A stretch of DNA of 64,000 nt from contig CALSQH010000004.1 of NCBI GenBank assembly GCA_943788445.1, positions 124,001-188,000 of the forward strand, given 5' to 3'. The notes beneath the pieces are model-generated. The model made no database searches. It worked only from the letters and a program-made list of their open reading frames with translations, and was not told the DNA's origin. Shown in pieces: positions 47,162 to 57,457 of this stretch. The stretch's first letter is position 1. Every line of letters starts with the position of its first letter. Position numbers and translations under genes: made by a program. Source of the DNA: an uncultured Pseudomonadales bacterium. Its GTDB lineage: Bacteria > Pseudomonadota > Gammaproteobacteria > Pseudomonadales > Porticoccaceae.

Positions 47162-48436
47162 TTACTCTTCCTCTTGCTTAGTCTGCATAGGCGTAACGCA
47201 AATCTTCTTAATCATTTTCCCGTTAATTTCAATAGTCTCGCAGCGATAATTGTCGATGCTAAAGCTAACATTGCCATCGGGGATACTTTCCAACTGTTCC
47301 AGCGCCACCCCGTTGAGCGTTTTAGGGCCATCGGTGGTTAGAGTCCAGTCGGTAGCTTTGTTGATTTCACGAATAGTCGCTGCACCATCAATTAGATAGC
47401 TACCATCACCATTGGCAACCACTTCCTCAACCTCGTCCGCCGTATTGGTTGTGAAGTCACCGACAATCTCTTCGAGAATATCTTCAAGTGTGACCAGTCC
47501 CATCACTTCGCCGTACTCGTCAACGACCATAGCTAGACGATGACGAGTCTTTTTAAAATTCAGTAACTGGTTGGTTAGGGTGGTGCTTTCAGGAATAAAG
47601 TAGGGTTCGTCGGAAAAACGCTTAATCGCATTGTGAGTGACCTGATCCAAGCGCACCAAATGATTGGCCTTGCGCATATGGAAGATGCCAATGATATTAT
47701 TAATATCACCGTCGAAGAGAGGCAGGCGGGTGTATTCGGTTTTAAGCATTTTCCCCATCAAGATATCAATATCTTCCTCAATATCCAGCCCGTTGATCTC
47801 ATTGCGGGGAATCATGATATCTTCGACAGTGACATTCTCAAGATCGAGAATACCCTTGAGCATGCCCTGATGGCTATCGGAAATTTTGTGGCCAGAGACA
47901 TCGACGACGGAGCGAAGTTCTTCCGTATCCAGCCCATCATCCCTTGAAGCATTGGGATCAAAGCCAAGCAATCTAATTAGCCCATTAGTGAGTTTGTTAA
48001 CCATCCAGACCAATGGCCACACAAGCTTTAATAGGGGTTTGAGAATATGGCTGGCTTTAAAAGCAAACCACTCAGGATTTTGTGCGGCAATAGTCTTTGG
48101 GGTGACTTCAGAAAATACCAGTACAGCGATAGTCAGTGATGCAGTCGCTACCCAGGGAGCCGCCGCTTCGCCAACATAAAATATCGCCAGCATGTTGGCG
48201 ATAATCGCCGCCAAAATATTGACGGCATTATTGCCAATCAAAATCAGGCCGATTAATCGATCGGGTACCGCAAGTAGCTTGGCTGCTCTGCGAGCGCCAG
48301 CACTTTTTTTGCGTTGATGTCGAAGCCGATAACGGTTTAAAGACATCATGCCGGTTTCGGAGCCAGAGAAAAAAGCGGATACAGCTAATAGTGCTATGAG
48401 TGTTAACCACAACACCCAAGGGTGGGAACCGTCCAA
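47162..48436 (-). CDS. HlyC/CorC-type CNNM family membrane protein with CBS domains
   Basis: A 424-residue inner-membrane protein. The N-terminal DUF21 domain has about four membrane segments (LWLTLIALLAVSAFFSGSET, LIGLILIGNNAVNILAAIIA and so on). A CBS pair follows (MIPRNEINGLDIEEDIDILM, then FKKTRHRLAMVVDEYGEVMG), then a C-terminal CorC_HlyC domain (DGAATIREINKAT). The family transports or regulates magnesium, or resists metal stress, in related bacteria. In many gammaproteobacteria this gene lies between ypjD and ffh, as here. Confidence 0.92.
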   Translation of the reverse strand: MDGSHPWVLWLTLIALLAVSAFFSGSETGMMSLNRYRLRHQRKKSAGARRAAKLLAVPDRLIGLILIGNNAVNILAAIIANMLAIFYVGEAAAPWVATASLTIAVLVFSEVTPKTIAAQNPEWFAFKASHILKPLLKLVWPLVWMVNKLTNGLIRLLGFDPNASRDDGLDTEELRSVVDVSGHKISDSHQGMLKGILDLENVTVEDIMIPRNEINGLDIEEDIDILMGKMLKTEYTRLPLFDGDINNIIGIFHMRKANHLVRLDQVTHNAIKRFSDEPYFIPESTTLTNQLLNFKKTRHRLAMVVDEYGEVMGLVTLEDILEEIVGDFTTNTADEVEEVVANGDGSYLIDGAATIREINKATDWTLTTDGPKTLNGVALEQLESIPDGNVSFSIDNYRCETIEINGKMIKKICVTPMQTKQEEE

Positions 48437-48569
48437 GAATCGAAACCTAAAATAATAAGGTTGATCATGGTGAAGTAGTTTTTAGGTTTTGGCAATAGGC
48501 TTTAAATACATAATCTTGCCGATTTAGACCGATTTTAGGTTGCTTGCAGGTTAACTATAGATAGCCTGC

Positions 48570-49361
48570 CTAAACCAGTAGGAATTCCAGTGCCACTTTA
48601 CTGCCGATATAGCCTAGCAATATTGCGATAAAGCCCGCCCAGGTCCAGCGAATCGCTGTATTGCCACGCCAGCCTTTATAGTGCCTACCCCACAGCAGAC
48701 AGCCGTAGAAAAGCCACGCCATAATGCTAAATACCACCTTATGTAAAAGCTTTTGGGTGAAGAGGTCATCGTAGAAAAGAAAGCCGCTAATCAGTGACAG
48801 AGTAAGGAGTATCTCGCCGGCCCAGATCAGTTCGAATAACAATGTTTCCATACTCTGTAGCGCAGGAAATGTGCGCATCAGAAGATTTTGATGTTTGTGT
48901 TTAAGTTGCCAGTTTTGATAGCCAATAAGCAGTGCTTGCAGTGCGGCTATAGCTAGCAAGCTGTAAGCGAGGATAGATATCAGCACATGGGCTTCAATAC
49001 TTGGTGGAATAATCACAGCAGCCTTAGTGCTGGGGGTGGTCATGGCGGCAAATATCGACAGTGCTGAAATTGGAAACAGAAATAGAAACAGGCTGTGTAT
49101 CGGTTTTTTAAGGCCGCTAATAAACAACACGCCATTTATAAGTAGAGAAATTAGCGCGCAGATTTTTAGCAGGCTGAGATCCAGCCCCTCTGAAGTAGAC
49201 AAAAAGTCCAGGCATGCAAAGCTGTGCAGAATAATCGCCAAAGCTGTCGTCAGCTGAAAAGCTGGGGTCGCGGCAATGGAATGTTTGCGCAACTGCGACA
49301 TCTGATAGCCAAAGGCGAAAAGATAGAGAGCAATTGCGGAGCTAGCAAAGAAACCAGTCAT
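48570..49361 (-). CDS. YpjD-like integral membrane protein (cytochrome c assembly family)
   Basis: A 263-residue protein with about eight membrane segments and the CcsA-family core: HVLISILAYSLLAIAALQAL, then a C-terminal HKVVFSIMAWLFYGCLLWGR. The conserved histidines would bind haem in true CcsA proteins. This gammaproteobacterial group beside ffh is of unproven function. It is divergent from ffh, and the promoters of both must lie in the 117 bp between them. Confidence 0.88.
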   Translation of the reverse strand: MTGFFASSAIALYLFAFGYQMSQLRKHSIAATPAFQLTTALAIILHSFACLDFLSTSEGLDLSLLKICALISLLINGVLFISGLKKPIHSLFLFLFPISALSIFAAMTTPSTKAAVIIPPSIEAHVLISILAYSLLAIAALQALLIGYQNWQLKHKHQNLLMRTFPALQSMETLLFELIWAGEILLTLSLISGFLFYDDLFTQKLLHKVVFSIMAWLFYGCLLWGRHYKGWRGNTAIRWTWAGFIAILLGYIGSKVALEFLLV

Positions 49362-49478
49362 CTGAGTCAGTCGATAAATATTTCAACAGAGTGTGTCATA
49401 TTCAGCGAGCAGGGTGAAGAGTTGAGGGAAATAATTGCTATAATGCGCAACATCAATGACTAGTCGGAAATTATATCC

Positions 49479-50903
49479 ATGGCAATGTTTGAAAATTTAA
49501 GTGAACGCCTGTCGGACAGCCTGAAGAAAATCTCAGGAAAAGCGAGCCTCAGCGAAGCTAATATCCAAGACACGCTGCGTGAAGTACGCATGGCACTACT
49601 TGAAGCGGATGTCGCGCTGCCAGTAGTCAAAGACTTTATCGAACAGATTAAACAGCGCGCCCTTGGTCAAGAGGTGAATCGCAGTCTTAATCCCGGTCAG
49701 CAATTTTTAAAAATTGTTCAAGCCGAGCTGGAAAAGGTTATGGGGGAGGAAAATGAATCCCTAGATCTCGCCTCTCAACCGCCCGCCATTATATTAATGG
49801 CGGGTCTGCAGGGTGCGGGTAAAACAACCTCGGTCGCTAAATTATCGCGTTATCTGAGCGAGCGGGAAAAGAAAAAAGTCATGGTTGTCTCTGCCGATGT
49901 CTACCGTCCAGCGGCCATAGAACAGCTTAAAACTCTCGCCGGTGAAGTAGGTGCAGAATTTTTCCCCAGTGATATCAGTCAAAAGCCGGTGGATATTGTC
50001 AACGCGGCAATTGCTAGCGCAAAAACCAAATTCGTTGATGTTCTTATAGTTGATACGGCTGGCCGCCTCCATATTGATGGCGAGATGATGGCCGAGATCA
50101 AACAGGTACACAAAGCGGCCAACCCAGTTGAAACCCTGTTTGTGATCGATGCAATGATTGGTCAGGATGCAGTGAATACCGCCAAGGCATTTAATGAAGC
50201 CCTACCTCTAACCGGTATTATCTTAACTAAAGTTGATGGTGATGCCCGCGGTGGTGCGGCTCTATCGGTGCGACATATTACCGGCAAGCCGATTAAATTC
50301 CTCGGTGTTGGTGAAAAGACCGATGCATTAGAGCCCTTCCATCCGCAGCGCATAGCCTCGCGAATACTGGGTATGGGCGATGTTATGTCGCTTATCGAAG
50401 ATGTTGAGCGCAAGGTTGATCAGAAGAAAGCTGAAAAATTCGCCAAGAAAATGGCCAAGGGCAAAGGTTTTGATCTTGAAGATCTGCGTGATCAGCTGCA
50501 GCAGATGAATAATTTGGGTGGCATGGCGGGTTTGATGGACAAGTTGCCGGGTATGGGGAATATGGCGCAGATGGCCCAGCAGCAGAATGTCACTGGTCAG
50601 TTTAGCCAAATGGAAGCCATTATCGGTTCTATGACAGTTAAAGAGCGCCGCAATCCGGATATTTTAAATGGATCCCGCAAACGTCGTATCACTCTTGGAT
50701 CAGGAACCACTATTCAAGATCTTAACCGTCTGCTTAAGCAGCACAAACAGATGGGTAAGATGATGAAGAAAATGAAAGGCAAGGGCATGCAAAATATGAT
50801 GCGCGGAATGGGCGGGGCTCTCGGTAATGGAGCCAGTGGTGGAATGGGCGGGTCAATGCCGCCGATGGGTGGGCTGCCCCCGGGCGGTTTCCCACGCCGT
50901 TAA
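49479..50903 (+). CDS. ffh: Signal recognition particle protein Ffh
   Basis: GTPase that, with 4.5S RNA, targets nascent membrane proteins to FtsY and SecYEG. The 474 residues have the N domain, the G domain motifs GLQGAGKTTSVAKL, DTAGRLHIDGEMM and TKVDGDARGG, and a methionine-rich M domain (MDKLPGMGNMAQMAQQ, and MGKMMKKMKGKGMQNMMRGM). ATG 49479 or the second ATG at 49485 (MFENLSERL) could be used; the latter equals the E. coli start. The rpsP operon follows 224 bp downstream. Confidence 0.98.
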   Translation: MAMFENLSERLSDSLKKISGKASLSEANIQDTLREVRMALLEADVALPVVKDFIEQIKQRALGQEVNRSLNPGQQFLKIVQAELEKVMGEENESLDLASQPPAIILMAGLQGAGKTTSVAKLSRYLSEREKKKVMVVSADVYRPAAIEQLKTLAGEVGAEFFPSDISQKPVDIVNAAIASAKTKFVDVLIVDTAGRLHIDGEMMAEIKQVHKAANPVETLFVIDAMIGQDAVNTAKAFNEALPLTGIILTKVDGDARGGAALSVRHITGKPIKFLGVGEKTDALEPFHPQRIASRILGMGDVMSLIEDVERKVDQKKAEKFAKKMAKGKGFDLEDLRDQLQQMNNLGGMAGLMDKLPGMGNMAQMAQQQNVTGQFSQMEAIIGSMTVKERRNPDILNGSRKRRITLGSGTTIQDLNRLLKQHKQMGKMMKKMKGKGMQNMMRGMGGALGNGASGGMGGSMPPMGGLPPGGFPRR

Positions 50904-51127
50904 ATACTTGAGAGGCCTTATTAGAGCGGGTTTCTGGTGCTAAAAATCGGCGATTTTCAACTCTTCGGATATCGCCGTTAAAGTAGTTTCCTTTTATTCT
51001 CTTTTGACGTAAGATACCGCGCCTTTCGGGGAGCTACGTGTGTATCTACGCGGGGCTTTTAAGAAGTCTTAAGAATAGAAATATCAAGTCTGGCGATGAT
51101 GCCAGTTTGAACACAGGATTTTAGTAA

Positions 51128-51391
51128 ATGGTAACAATTAGATTGGCTCGTGGTGGCGCTAAGAAACGTCCGTTTTACCACATCACAGTTTCCGACTCAC
51201 GCAAAGCTCGTGACGCTCGTTACATTGAGCGTATCGGTTTCTTTAACCCAGTAGCACGCGGCGCTGAAGAGCGTTTGCGTATAGATCTTGATCGCGCCAC
51301 CTATTGGCAGGGTCAGGGAGCTCAGGTTAGTGATCGTGTTAAAGCGTTGATTAAAGAAGTCTCTAAAGCCGCTGAAACAGTAGCTGCCTGA
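51128..51391 (+). CDS. rpsP: 30S ribosomal protein S16
   Basis: An 87-residue small-subunit protein: [20 protein letters not shown], then [20 protein letters not shown]. It is the first gene of the conserved rpsP-rimM-trmD-rplS operon. Confidence 0.98.
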   Translation: MVTIRLARGGAKKRPFYHITVSDSRKARDARYIERIGFFNPVARGAEERLRIDLDRATYWQGQGAQVSDRVKALIKEVSKAAETVAA

Positions 51392-51435
51392 TTTACCAGC
51401 ATATTCCGCTGAGTAATTCTGGAGTTCAAAATTCG

Positions 51436-51957
51436 ATGGAAACACTGGTTGTTGGTCGCATAACGACCGTCTTCGGTGTGCGTGGATGGCTAAAAGTGCA
51501 TTCTTATACCGAACAGGTAGAGGTGCTCTGCTCCTACAAGCCGTGGATGATATCTACGGCTTCAGGCATTCAGCAATTGCAAATCGATGATTGGCGCAGG
51601 CATGGCGAAAGCTTAGTGGTGCACATCAAAGGCATTGATGATCGTGATGTTGCACAGGAATGGTGTGGCAACGATATTCTGGTCGACAAAAGTAATCTTC
51701 CCGATCTGAGTACAGAAGACTTCTACTGGCATCAGCTCGAAGGGCTAGCAGTTATAGCTCAATATGAAGATCAGCAAGTACGACTTGGTGTCGTTAAGTC
51801 ATTATTGGAGACCGGCGCAAATGATGTGCTAGTCGTCAAAGGTGATAGTCAAAGTATTGATCGCGAAGAGAGATTAATACCCTACGTCGATGAATTTGTG
51901 GTCAAGATAGATCTGGCAGAACAAAGAATCGTTGTTAATTGGGATCCTGGCTTTTAA
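51436..51957 (+). CDS. rimM: Ribosome maturation factor RimM
   Basis: A 173-residue 30S assembly factor. The N-terminal barrel contains VGRITTVFGVRGWLKVHSYT; the C-terminal PRC-barrel contains DFYWHQLEGLAVIA, LLETGANDVLVVKG and LIPYVDEFVVKID. It assists maturation of the 30S head with S19. The spacing in the operon is 44 bp after rpsP and 52 bp before trmD. Confidence 0.97.
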   Translation: METLVVGRITTVFGVRGWLKVHSYTEQVEVLCSYKPWMISTASGIQQLQIDDWRRHGESLVVHIKGIDDRDVAQEWCGNDILVDKSNLPDLSTEDFYWHQLEGLAVIAQYEDQQVRLGVVKSLLETGANDVLVVKGDSQSIDREERLIPYVDEFVVKIDLAEQRIVVNWDPGF

Positions 51958-52009
51958 ACCATTTTTAAAACATCTGGTTAAAAGCGAACAGGCTCAGAGG
52001 TACAAGTGA

Positions 52010-52762
52010 ATGAAAATCGCATTGATTACCTTGTTTCCTGAAATGTTTGGTTCACTGACCGAATACGGTGTCAGTGGTCGAGCAGTTAAAAATGGATTGT
52101 TGCAAAGTAAAAGCTTCAATCCCAGAGAATTTACCCAAGATCGCCATCAGACGGTTGATGCTCGCCCATACGGAGGCGGCCCCGGCATGGTGATGATGAT
52201 AGAGCCTTTGCGCAAGGCCATATCAGCCGCCAAAGATTGGGCGGGAGAAGACGCTGTTGTGGTTTATTTATCGCCACAGGGCAAGGTACTCAACCAGAGT
52301 GCCGTGAACAGATTTGCAACAAAGCAGTCATTGATATTGATTGCCGGCCGCTACGAGGGGATTGACGAGCGACTAATAGAGTTAGAAGTAGATGAGGAGT
52401 GGTCTATAGGTGACTACGTACTCAGTGGCGGTGAGCTTCCAGCAATGGTTTTGATGGATGCACTAATACGCCAAATACCAGGAGCACTGGGGCATTCAGA
52501 TTCAGCGGATCAGGATTCGTTTGCCGATGGACTACTGGACTGCCCGCACTTTACGCGGCCAGATGATTACCAGGGGCGGCCTGTACCAGAGGTCTTGCTG
52601 TCGGGAAATCATGAAAAAATTAGACGTTGGCGTTTGCAGCAATCACTGGTGCGAACCCAACAGAGAAGACCGGATTTACTGGACCGCCTGACGCTCAATA
52701 AAGAGCAGCAGGTTCTACTCAAGGAAGTGAGTGCTGCGCTGGCAGATGATGACAAAGGATAG
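52010..52762 (+). CDS. trmD: tRNA (guanine-37 N1)-methyltransferase
   Basis: Methylates G37 of tRNAs reading CNN codons and others with G36, preventing +1 frameshifting. The 250 residues have the trefoil-knot SAM-binding motifs: [27 protein letters not shown] and [20 protein letters not shown]. It is third in the rpsP operon. Confidence 0.98.
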   Translation: MKIALITLFPEMFGSLTEYGVSGRAVKNGLLQSKSFNPREFTQDRHQTVDARPYGGGPGMVMMIEPLRKAISAAKDWAGEDAVVVYLSPQGKVLNQSAVNRFATKQSLILIAGRYEGIDERLIELEVDEEWSIGDYVLSGGELPAMVLMDALIRQIPGALGHSDSADQDSFADGLLDCPHFTRPDDYQGRPVPEVLLSGNHEKIRRWRLQQSLVRTQQRRPDLLDRLTLNKEQQVLLKEVSAALADDDKG

Positions 52763-52837
52763 TGTTCATCCTCTCTGTACAGAGCTCTAAAACAGGTGGC
52801 ATGCCACCAACCAATGAAAATTGAGGAGCAAGAAAAA

Positions 52838-53197
52838 ATGACTAGCAAAGTATCTATTATTGCTGCAATTGAAAAAGAGCAGATGAGCAAAGAAATTCCT
52901 GATTTCAGCCCCGGTGATACCGTTGTTGTACAGGTAAAAGTAAAAGAGGGCACTCGTGAGCGTCTTCAGGCTTTTGAAGGTGTAGTTCTGGCTAAGCGTA
53001 ATCGCCAGCTGAACTCAGCATTCACTGTCCGTAAAATCTCTAACGGTATCGGCGTTGAGCGTACCTTCCAGACATACAGCCCCCTGGTTGACAGCATTGA
53101 AGTAAAGCGTCGCGGTGCAGTTCGTCGCGCCAAACTGTACTACTTGCGCGAGCTATCAGGTCGAGCTGCACGTATCAAGGAAAAGCTCGGTCGATAA
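52838..53197 (+). CDS. rplS: 50S ribosomal protein L19
   Basis: The frame is open from 52796, but ATG 52838 ([20 protein letters not shown]) follows GAGGAG with correct spacing; 119 residues, as usual. Motifs are [31 protein letters not shown] and [16 protein letters not shown]. It is the last gene of the operon, with a terminator 30 bp after its stop. Confidence 0.98.
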   Translation: MTSKVSIIAAIEKEQMSKEIPDFSPGDTVVVQVKVKEGTRERLQAFEGVVLAKRNRQLNSAFTVRKISNGIGVERTFQTYSPLVDSIEVKRRGAVRRAKLYYLRELSGRAARIKEKLGR

Positions 53198-53229
53198 CCA
53201 CTGGTTATTACCCACTTTTTCTGACAAAA

Positions 53230-53258
53230 AGGCGGCTCCGAAAGGGCCGCCTTTTTTT
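53230..53258 (+). terminator. Terminator of the rpsP operon
   Basis: AGGCGGCTCCGAAAGGGCCGCCT hairpin followed by T6. Confidence 0.93.
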
Positions 53259-53445
53259 ATGTTTGAACATTACCCGCCTATCTATCCAATAATAAATAAA
53301 ATTTACCCACTCAATCTTGACAGTGCCTCTGCATGGTCTATCTTTTAACTTACTAGTAAAGAGTGTGAGCTAATTCACACTATCATTGCGAATTGTCTCT
53401 CAGTTCAGGTTGGGGGAGATTTATAAGGCTTACAAGGACGGAATC

Positions 53446-54054
53446 ATGAAAAAGGTAATATTAATAACTTTATTTGCGCTTTGCTCATTTGCGCTATCCC
53501 CAGCTCAGGCTGGCACAGTTGACCTACTTAGCATCTGGGCTATAGACAAGAATAACAGCCCTGGCGGTGTTGATGAGGATGGTGACGGGACAATTGATCA
53601 GGGTTTTGCTTCGCCTACCTGCGCAACATGCGTGGTAACTACTGGCAGTATTGCCGATATCACATCCAGTGATTTTTGGTCTACTGGATCAGCGCAGGAT
53701 CATCCTGATGATATGGATAATATGCTGGCATTCGAAGGCATTGTTATTCCTGGGCTGGCAGGTGACAAAGATCCCAGCAGTTTCACTGGCCAGACACTGA
53801 AGACAACAGTAGATTTCACCGGATATCTCACGGTTAAAGCATCAACCTTTGTTTGGCTTTTCGAGATAAAAGACGACGGTATTGCGGGAAATCAGATCGA
53901 GGTTGTAATAGGCCAAGCATTGGATGGTAAAAATCACGGTGTGTCCCACTTTACCCAATGGGCCGTGACGGAAGTTCCAGTTCCCGCTGCTGCATGGTTG
54001 TTTGTCTCAGGGCTGTTTGGATTGGCTAGACTGCGTAAATCGGCGAAAAAGTAG
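53446..54054 (+). CDS. VPLPA-CTERM sorting-signal secreted protein
   Basis: A 202-residue exported protein. ATG 53446 (MKKVILITLFALCSFALSPA signal peptide) follows AGGACGG; the open frame further upstream is not used. The mature part has an acidic calcium-like loop (DEDGDGTIDQG) and a CATC cysteine pair. It ends in VPVPAAAWLFVSGLFGLARL followed by RKSAKK: the tripartite VPLPA-CTERM signal of motif, membrane segment and basic tail, which an exosortase recognises and removes. It lies directly upstream of the exopolysaccharide locus, which is the normal genomic partner of such substrates. It is probably released or attached at the surface; its own role is unknown. Confidence 0.85.
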   Translation: MKKVILITLFALCSFALSPAQAGTVDLLSIWAIDKNNSPGGVDEDGDGTIDQGFASPTCATCVVTTGSIADITSSDFWSTGSAQDHPDDMDNMLAFEGIVIPGLAGDKDPSSFTGQTLKTTVDFTGYLTVKASTFVWLFEIKDDGIAGNQIEVVIGQALDGKNHGVSHFTQWAVTEVPVPAAAWLFVSGLFGLARLRKSAKK

Positions 54055-54171
54055 ATCGGTTCTCGAGATAAAAGATAGCTGATTCACATTTTAGATGTTA
54101 CGTGATCGACAGAAAGTAATCGTCACGTACAATCTTTTTCAGGAAATTATTGCATAGAGTCAGTTGTACTT

Positions 54172-55587
54172 ATGTCCGATCAATTCTCAAGGATGGTGCG
54201 TCGCCGAGACGCCAAGATTAACGCTTTTTCTCGCCTTATTGATGCGGGAATAATCGGCTGTACGCTGGTAGCGTTAGTTTCAGTACTCAAGCTCAGTTGG
54301 GTACCGCTGTATAGCTGGCTGTTACTCATAGCCATTGTCCTGTTTAGCTTTCTTTCAGAATCTAGTCACAGCTACAAAGCGTGGCGTGATATTAGCCTCA
54401 GAGCCGAAGTGATTGCGGTAGGAAGCAACTGGTTGATGGTTGTTATTATTCTGATCCTAGTTGATGTGTTTATTCACCCCTCCGATCTGTACAACCGCGA
54501 AATGGTTTTTTACTGGTTTTTACTAACTCCTATCGAGCTAATCTCATGGCATTCAATTACGCGGATGGTCTTGCGCCTTTTCCGCGACACAGGTGTCAGT
54601 TCTCGTTCGGTAGCAATTTATGGTGCCACCGAGTTAGGTGCCAGTTTAGAAAGTCGTATTAATTCCATGCCTTGGGCTGGGTACAAGTTTGTAGGCTATT
54701 TTGACGATAGAAGAAGCAATGGATCTCGGCGCTTTATATCAGACTCGAGTCTGATCAAGGGCGGCTCCCAAGAGTTGATTGATCAGGCAAAAAAAGGCGC
54801 TATTGATACCATTTTTATCACCCTGCCACTAGCGGCCGAAAAGCGCATAAAAGTGTTACTTAATGAGCTGGCTGATACTACTGTTTCAGCTTATATGATG
54901 CTTGATCTGTTTAGTTTTGATCTTTTGAATGCCAGTTGGTTAGATATTCAAGGAATGCCAGCGATTAGTGTTTTTGAATCCCCCCATACTGGTTTGGATA
55001 ATATTGCTAAACGTGCGCTCGACTTGGTTGCAGGAAGCTTTATTTTGTTGGTCATCGCCATACCCATGATGCTAATAGCATTAGTTATTAAGATGACCTC
55101 TAAAGGTCCAGCTATTTTTCGGCAACAGAGATATGGTATTGGTGGCGAGGCGATTACGGTATGGAAATTTAGAACCATGACAGCTATGGATGCAGGTGAT
55201 CGAGTGCTTCAGCAGGCCTGTAAAAGTGACGCTCGAATAACACCGTTCGGCGCCTTTCTTCGCAAAGCATCACTGGATGAACTACCGCAGTTCTTTAATG
55301 TTTTAGCTGGCACCATGTCTATAGTTGGGCCTCGTCCCCACGCGGTAATTCACAACGAATTTTACAGAACGGCGATTCATGGATATATGTTGCGCCATAA
55401 AGTAAAACCCGGCATCACTGGATTAGCACAAATAAAAGGCTATCGAGGTGAAACCGACACATTAGAAAAAATGGAAGGGCGGATTAAATTTGATCTTGAA
55501 TATATCCGCAGCTGGTCATTATGGTTGGATGTAAAACTAATATTAATGACAGCCTTCGGAGGATTTCTTAATAAAAACGCCTACTAG
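54172..55587 (+). CDS. Undecaprenyl-phosphate sugar phosphotransferase (WcaJ/EpsB-like)
   Basis: Starts exopolysaccharide repeat-unit synthesis by placing a sugar-1-phosphate (often glucose) on undecaprenyl phosphate. The 471 residues have four N-terminal membrane segments (20-115), a nucleotide-fold middle (SVAIYGATELGASLESRI), a fifth membrane segment (AGSFILLVIAIPMMLIALVI) and the catalytic domain with GPAIFRQQRYGIGGEAITVW, KFRTM, SLDELPQFFNVLAGTMSIVG, PRPH and VKPGITGLAQIKGYRGETDT. Exosortase-associated loci carry this enzyme type. It heads the EPS gene run. Confidence 0.93.
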   Translation: MSDQFSRMVRRRDAKINAFSRLIDAGIIGCTLVALVSVLKLSWVPLYSWLLLIAIVLFSFLSESSHSYKAWRDISLRAEVIAVGSNWLMVVIILILVDVFIHPSDLYNREMVFYWFLLTPIELISWHSITRMVLRLFRDTGVSSRSVAIYGATELGASLESRINSMPWAGYKFVGYFDDRRSNGSRRFISDSSLIKGGSQELIDQAKKGAIDTIFITLPLAAEKRIKVLLNELADTTVSAYMMLDLFSFDLLNASWLDIQGMPAISVFESPHTGLDNIAKRALDLVAGSFILLVIAIPMMLIALVIKMTSKGPAIFRQQRYGIGGEAITVWKFRTMTAMDAGDRVLQQACKSDARITPFGAFLRKASLDELPQFFNVLAGTMSIVGPRPHAVIHNEFYRTAIHGYMLRHKVKPGITGLAQIKGYRGETDTLEKMEGRIKFDLEYIRSWSLWLDVKLILMTAFGGFLNKNAY

Positions 55588-55677
55588 TGTTACCAGGTAC
55601 TGGGTGATAAGTCGGGCTTCTTAGGTAGATAAATAGGTCTACAATTAATGGATATGGATTACACAGGATAAGTGATC

Positions 55678-56259
55678 ATGGTAAAAACAGAAGGAACATT
55701 AAAAAACATCTTTATGACAGTCTCCCTGCTAATGGCGGGTCTATTCAGTATAGCCGCAGCATCTGAGACCTATCTTCTCAACCCTGGAGATCAATTAGAG
55801 GTCTCGGTATGGAATGAAGAGACCCTACAACGAACTATCACCGTCTTGCCGGATGGCATGATTTCATTCCCTCTGGTCGGACATTTACAGGCCGCAGGTA
55901 AAAATGCCGCTGAAGTTGAAGCGGTAATTACCAGCAAGTTGGATTCCTTTATTGCCGACCCCGAGGTCAATGTCACCGTGACTAACACCAGAGGCAACGT
56001 CGTCTTTGTGGTCGGCAAGGTGCTCAAACCGGGCCCCGTCGCCATGATTCAATCAACCACAGTGATGCAAGCATTGGCGATGTCCGGTGGACTCAATGAA
56101 TTTGCTGGCGGAAATTCGATAAAAATTATTCGTCGAAGTGATACTGCAACTGGCGCTCAGGAAACCATCTTAAAAGTGCGTTATTCAGATCTAGAAAAAG
56201 GCAGTGATCTGTCTAGCAACCATCTTCTTAACGCGGGAGACGTAATAGTCGTCCCATAA
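55678..56259 (+). CDS. Short OPX-type polysaccharide export protein
   Basis: A 193-residue exported protein; ATG 55678 is nine bases after AGGA, and GTG 55672 is an alternative. Signal peptide (MTVSLLMAGLFSIAAASE), then YLLNPGDQLEVSVWNEETLQ and TVLPDGMISFPLVG (Poly_export domain) and a SLBB module (VVFVVGKVLKPGPVAMIQST). It lacks a lipobox cysteine and the long C-terminal domain of Wza, matching the short export proteins of PEP-CTERM/exosortase loci (TIGR03027 type). It presumably forms part of the periplasmic or outer-membrane export channel with the barrel protein encoded next. Confidence 0.9.
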   Translation: MVKTEGTLKNIFMTVSLLMAGLFSIAAASETYLLNPGDQLEVSVWNEETLQRTITVLPDGMISFPLVGHLQAAGKNAAEVEAVITSKLDSFIADPEVNVTVTNTRGNVVFVVGKVLKPGPVAMIQSTTVMQALAMSGGLNEFAGGNSIKIIRRSDTATGAQETILKVRYSDLEKGSDLSSNHLLNAGDVIVVP

Positions 56260-56275
56260 ATAGCAAGGACTAGCT

Positions 56276-57418
56276 ATGAATAAGATATTTAAATCAATCG
56301 TTGTGGCACTGTTGCTGGTTATATTTCCAGCAACAACTCTTGCCGCCGGCTGGGTAGCAGATTTTAGCTTTGATGCGGATGCTGCCTATGACGATAACTT
56401 TTTAATGAATGATGCCGAGCAGGAAACCTGGGTTTATTCCCTCAAGCCTGAAGCTTCATTGATCTACTTAACACCAGTGATTAAATCTGAGCTCGAAGCC
56501 AGATTAGCCTTAAAGCGCTACTCCGAATTTGACCAATTTGATTCCGAGGACCCTGCTTTTAAGTGGGAAAACAGTTACAAAAGAGAACGCTCAACCTGGT
56601 CGCTGGATTTTGGTTATAGCGAAAACTCTCAGCGTGACGCTGCCGAACAGGATACAGGTCAGTTTGACTCAAACACCCTAGTCGAAACCACTTTTGTTGA
56701 GCCTGGTGTAGTTTTTCGTGTCACCGAAAAAGATGACCTCGGTCTATCGCTCGGCTACACCGAGCGTGATTATGATGCAGATGACTTTTCAGATAATGAA
56801 AATGAAACCGTCGGGGTAAACTGGCAGCACAAAGTCGATGAGGTGCTCAGTACCACGGCAAATATAAGCGTTTCTCAGTACTCGGCTGACCGCCCCAATG
56901 TCAATTCAAATGAAACCGACTACGAGAAAATCACCGCTGGTTTTATTTACAAATATTCCGCATCGATGAGCATCAATGGCAGTGCAGGTTATTTTCAAAG
57001 TGATAGCCAAAAGCGGATTATTTCTGGGCCAGTAGTGGTTATTGTAGATTCAGAGAACACCGGAGTTCTGCTCAACTTAGGTATGAATTACAGTCAGGAA
57101 AAAAATGACTGGTCGTTTAATCTGTCCAGAAACCTATACCCATCAAGTCAGGGTGATGTTGAAGAGCGAGATAGTGTAGGCGTTGGCTTTGAGCACAGGT
57201 TCACTGCCCGCAGTTCCTCAGGCATTAATGTCTCTTGGTATAACACTAACTCTGAAGTGGAAGATCGCGAAAGCATCAATATTACACCCTATTATCACTA
57301 CCGGATAACAGAAAAATTAAAGTTACAGACCTCTTATGTATTCAGAAGTTTTGATCGACAGCTTGGTGGTGAAGTCGAATCAAACCGCGTGAAAATGGGT
57401 TTACGCTACAGCTTTTAA
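56276..57418 (+). CDS. Outer-membrane beta-barrel of the EPS locus
   Basis: A 380-residue exported protein with a signal peptide (IVVALLLVIFPATTLAAG). The rest is a series of amphipathic strands (AAYDDNFLMNDAEQETWVYS, DDLGLSLGYTERDYD, RVKMGLRYSF at the end) with a terminal phenylalanine. It resembles the TIGR03016/EpsL-like barrels of exosortase-associated EPS loci and could be the outer-membrane exit for the polymer, partner of the short OPX protein encoded 16 bp upstream. This pairing is inferred from context. Confidence 0.82.
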   Translation: MNKIFKSIVVALLLVIFPATTLAAGWVADFSFDADAAYDDNFLMNDAEQETWVYSLKPEASLIYLTPVIKSELEARLALKRYSEFDQFDSEDPAFKWENSYKRERSTWSLDFGYSENSQRDAAEQDTGQFDSNTLVETTFVEPGVVFRVTEKDDLGLSLGYTERDYDADDFSDNENETVGVNWQHKVDEVLSTTANISVSQYSADRPNVNSNETDYEKITAGFIYKYSASMSINGSAGYFQSDSQKRIISGPVVVIVDSENTGVLLNLGMNYSQEKNDWSFNLSRNLYPSSQGDVEERDSVGVGFEHRFTARSSSGINVSWYNTNSEVEDRESINITPYYHYRITEKLKLQTSYVFRSFDRQLGGEVESNRVKMGLRYSF

Positions 57419-57457
57419 TTTAATAATAAGAAAGAGCAAAAAGGACGCTACACAACT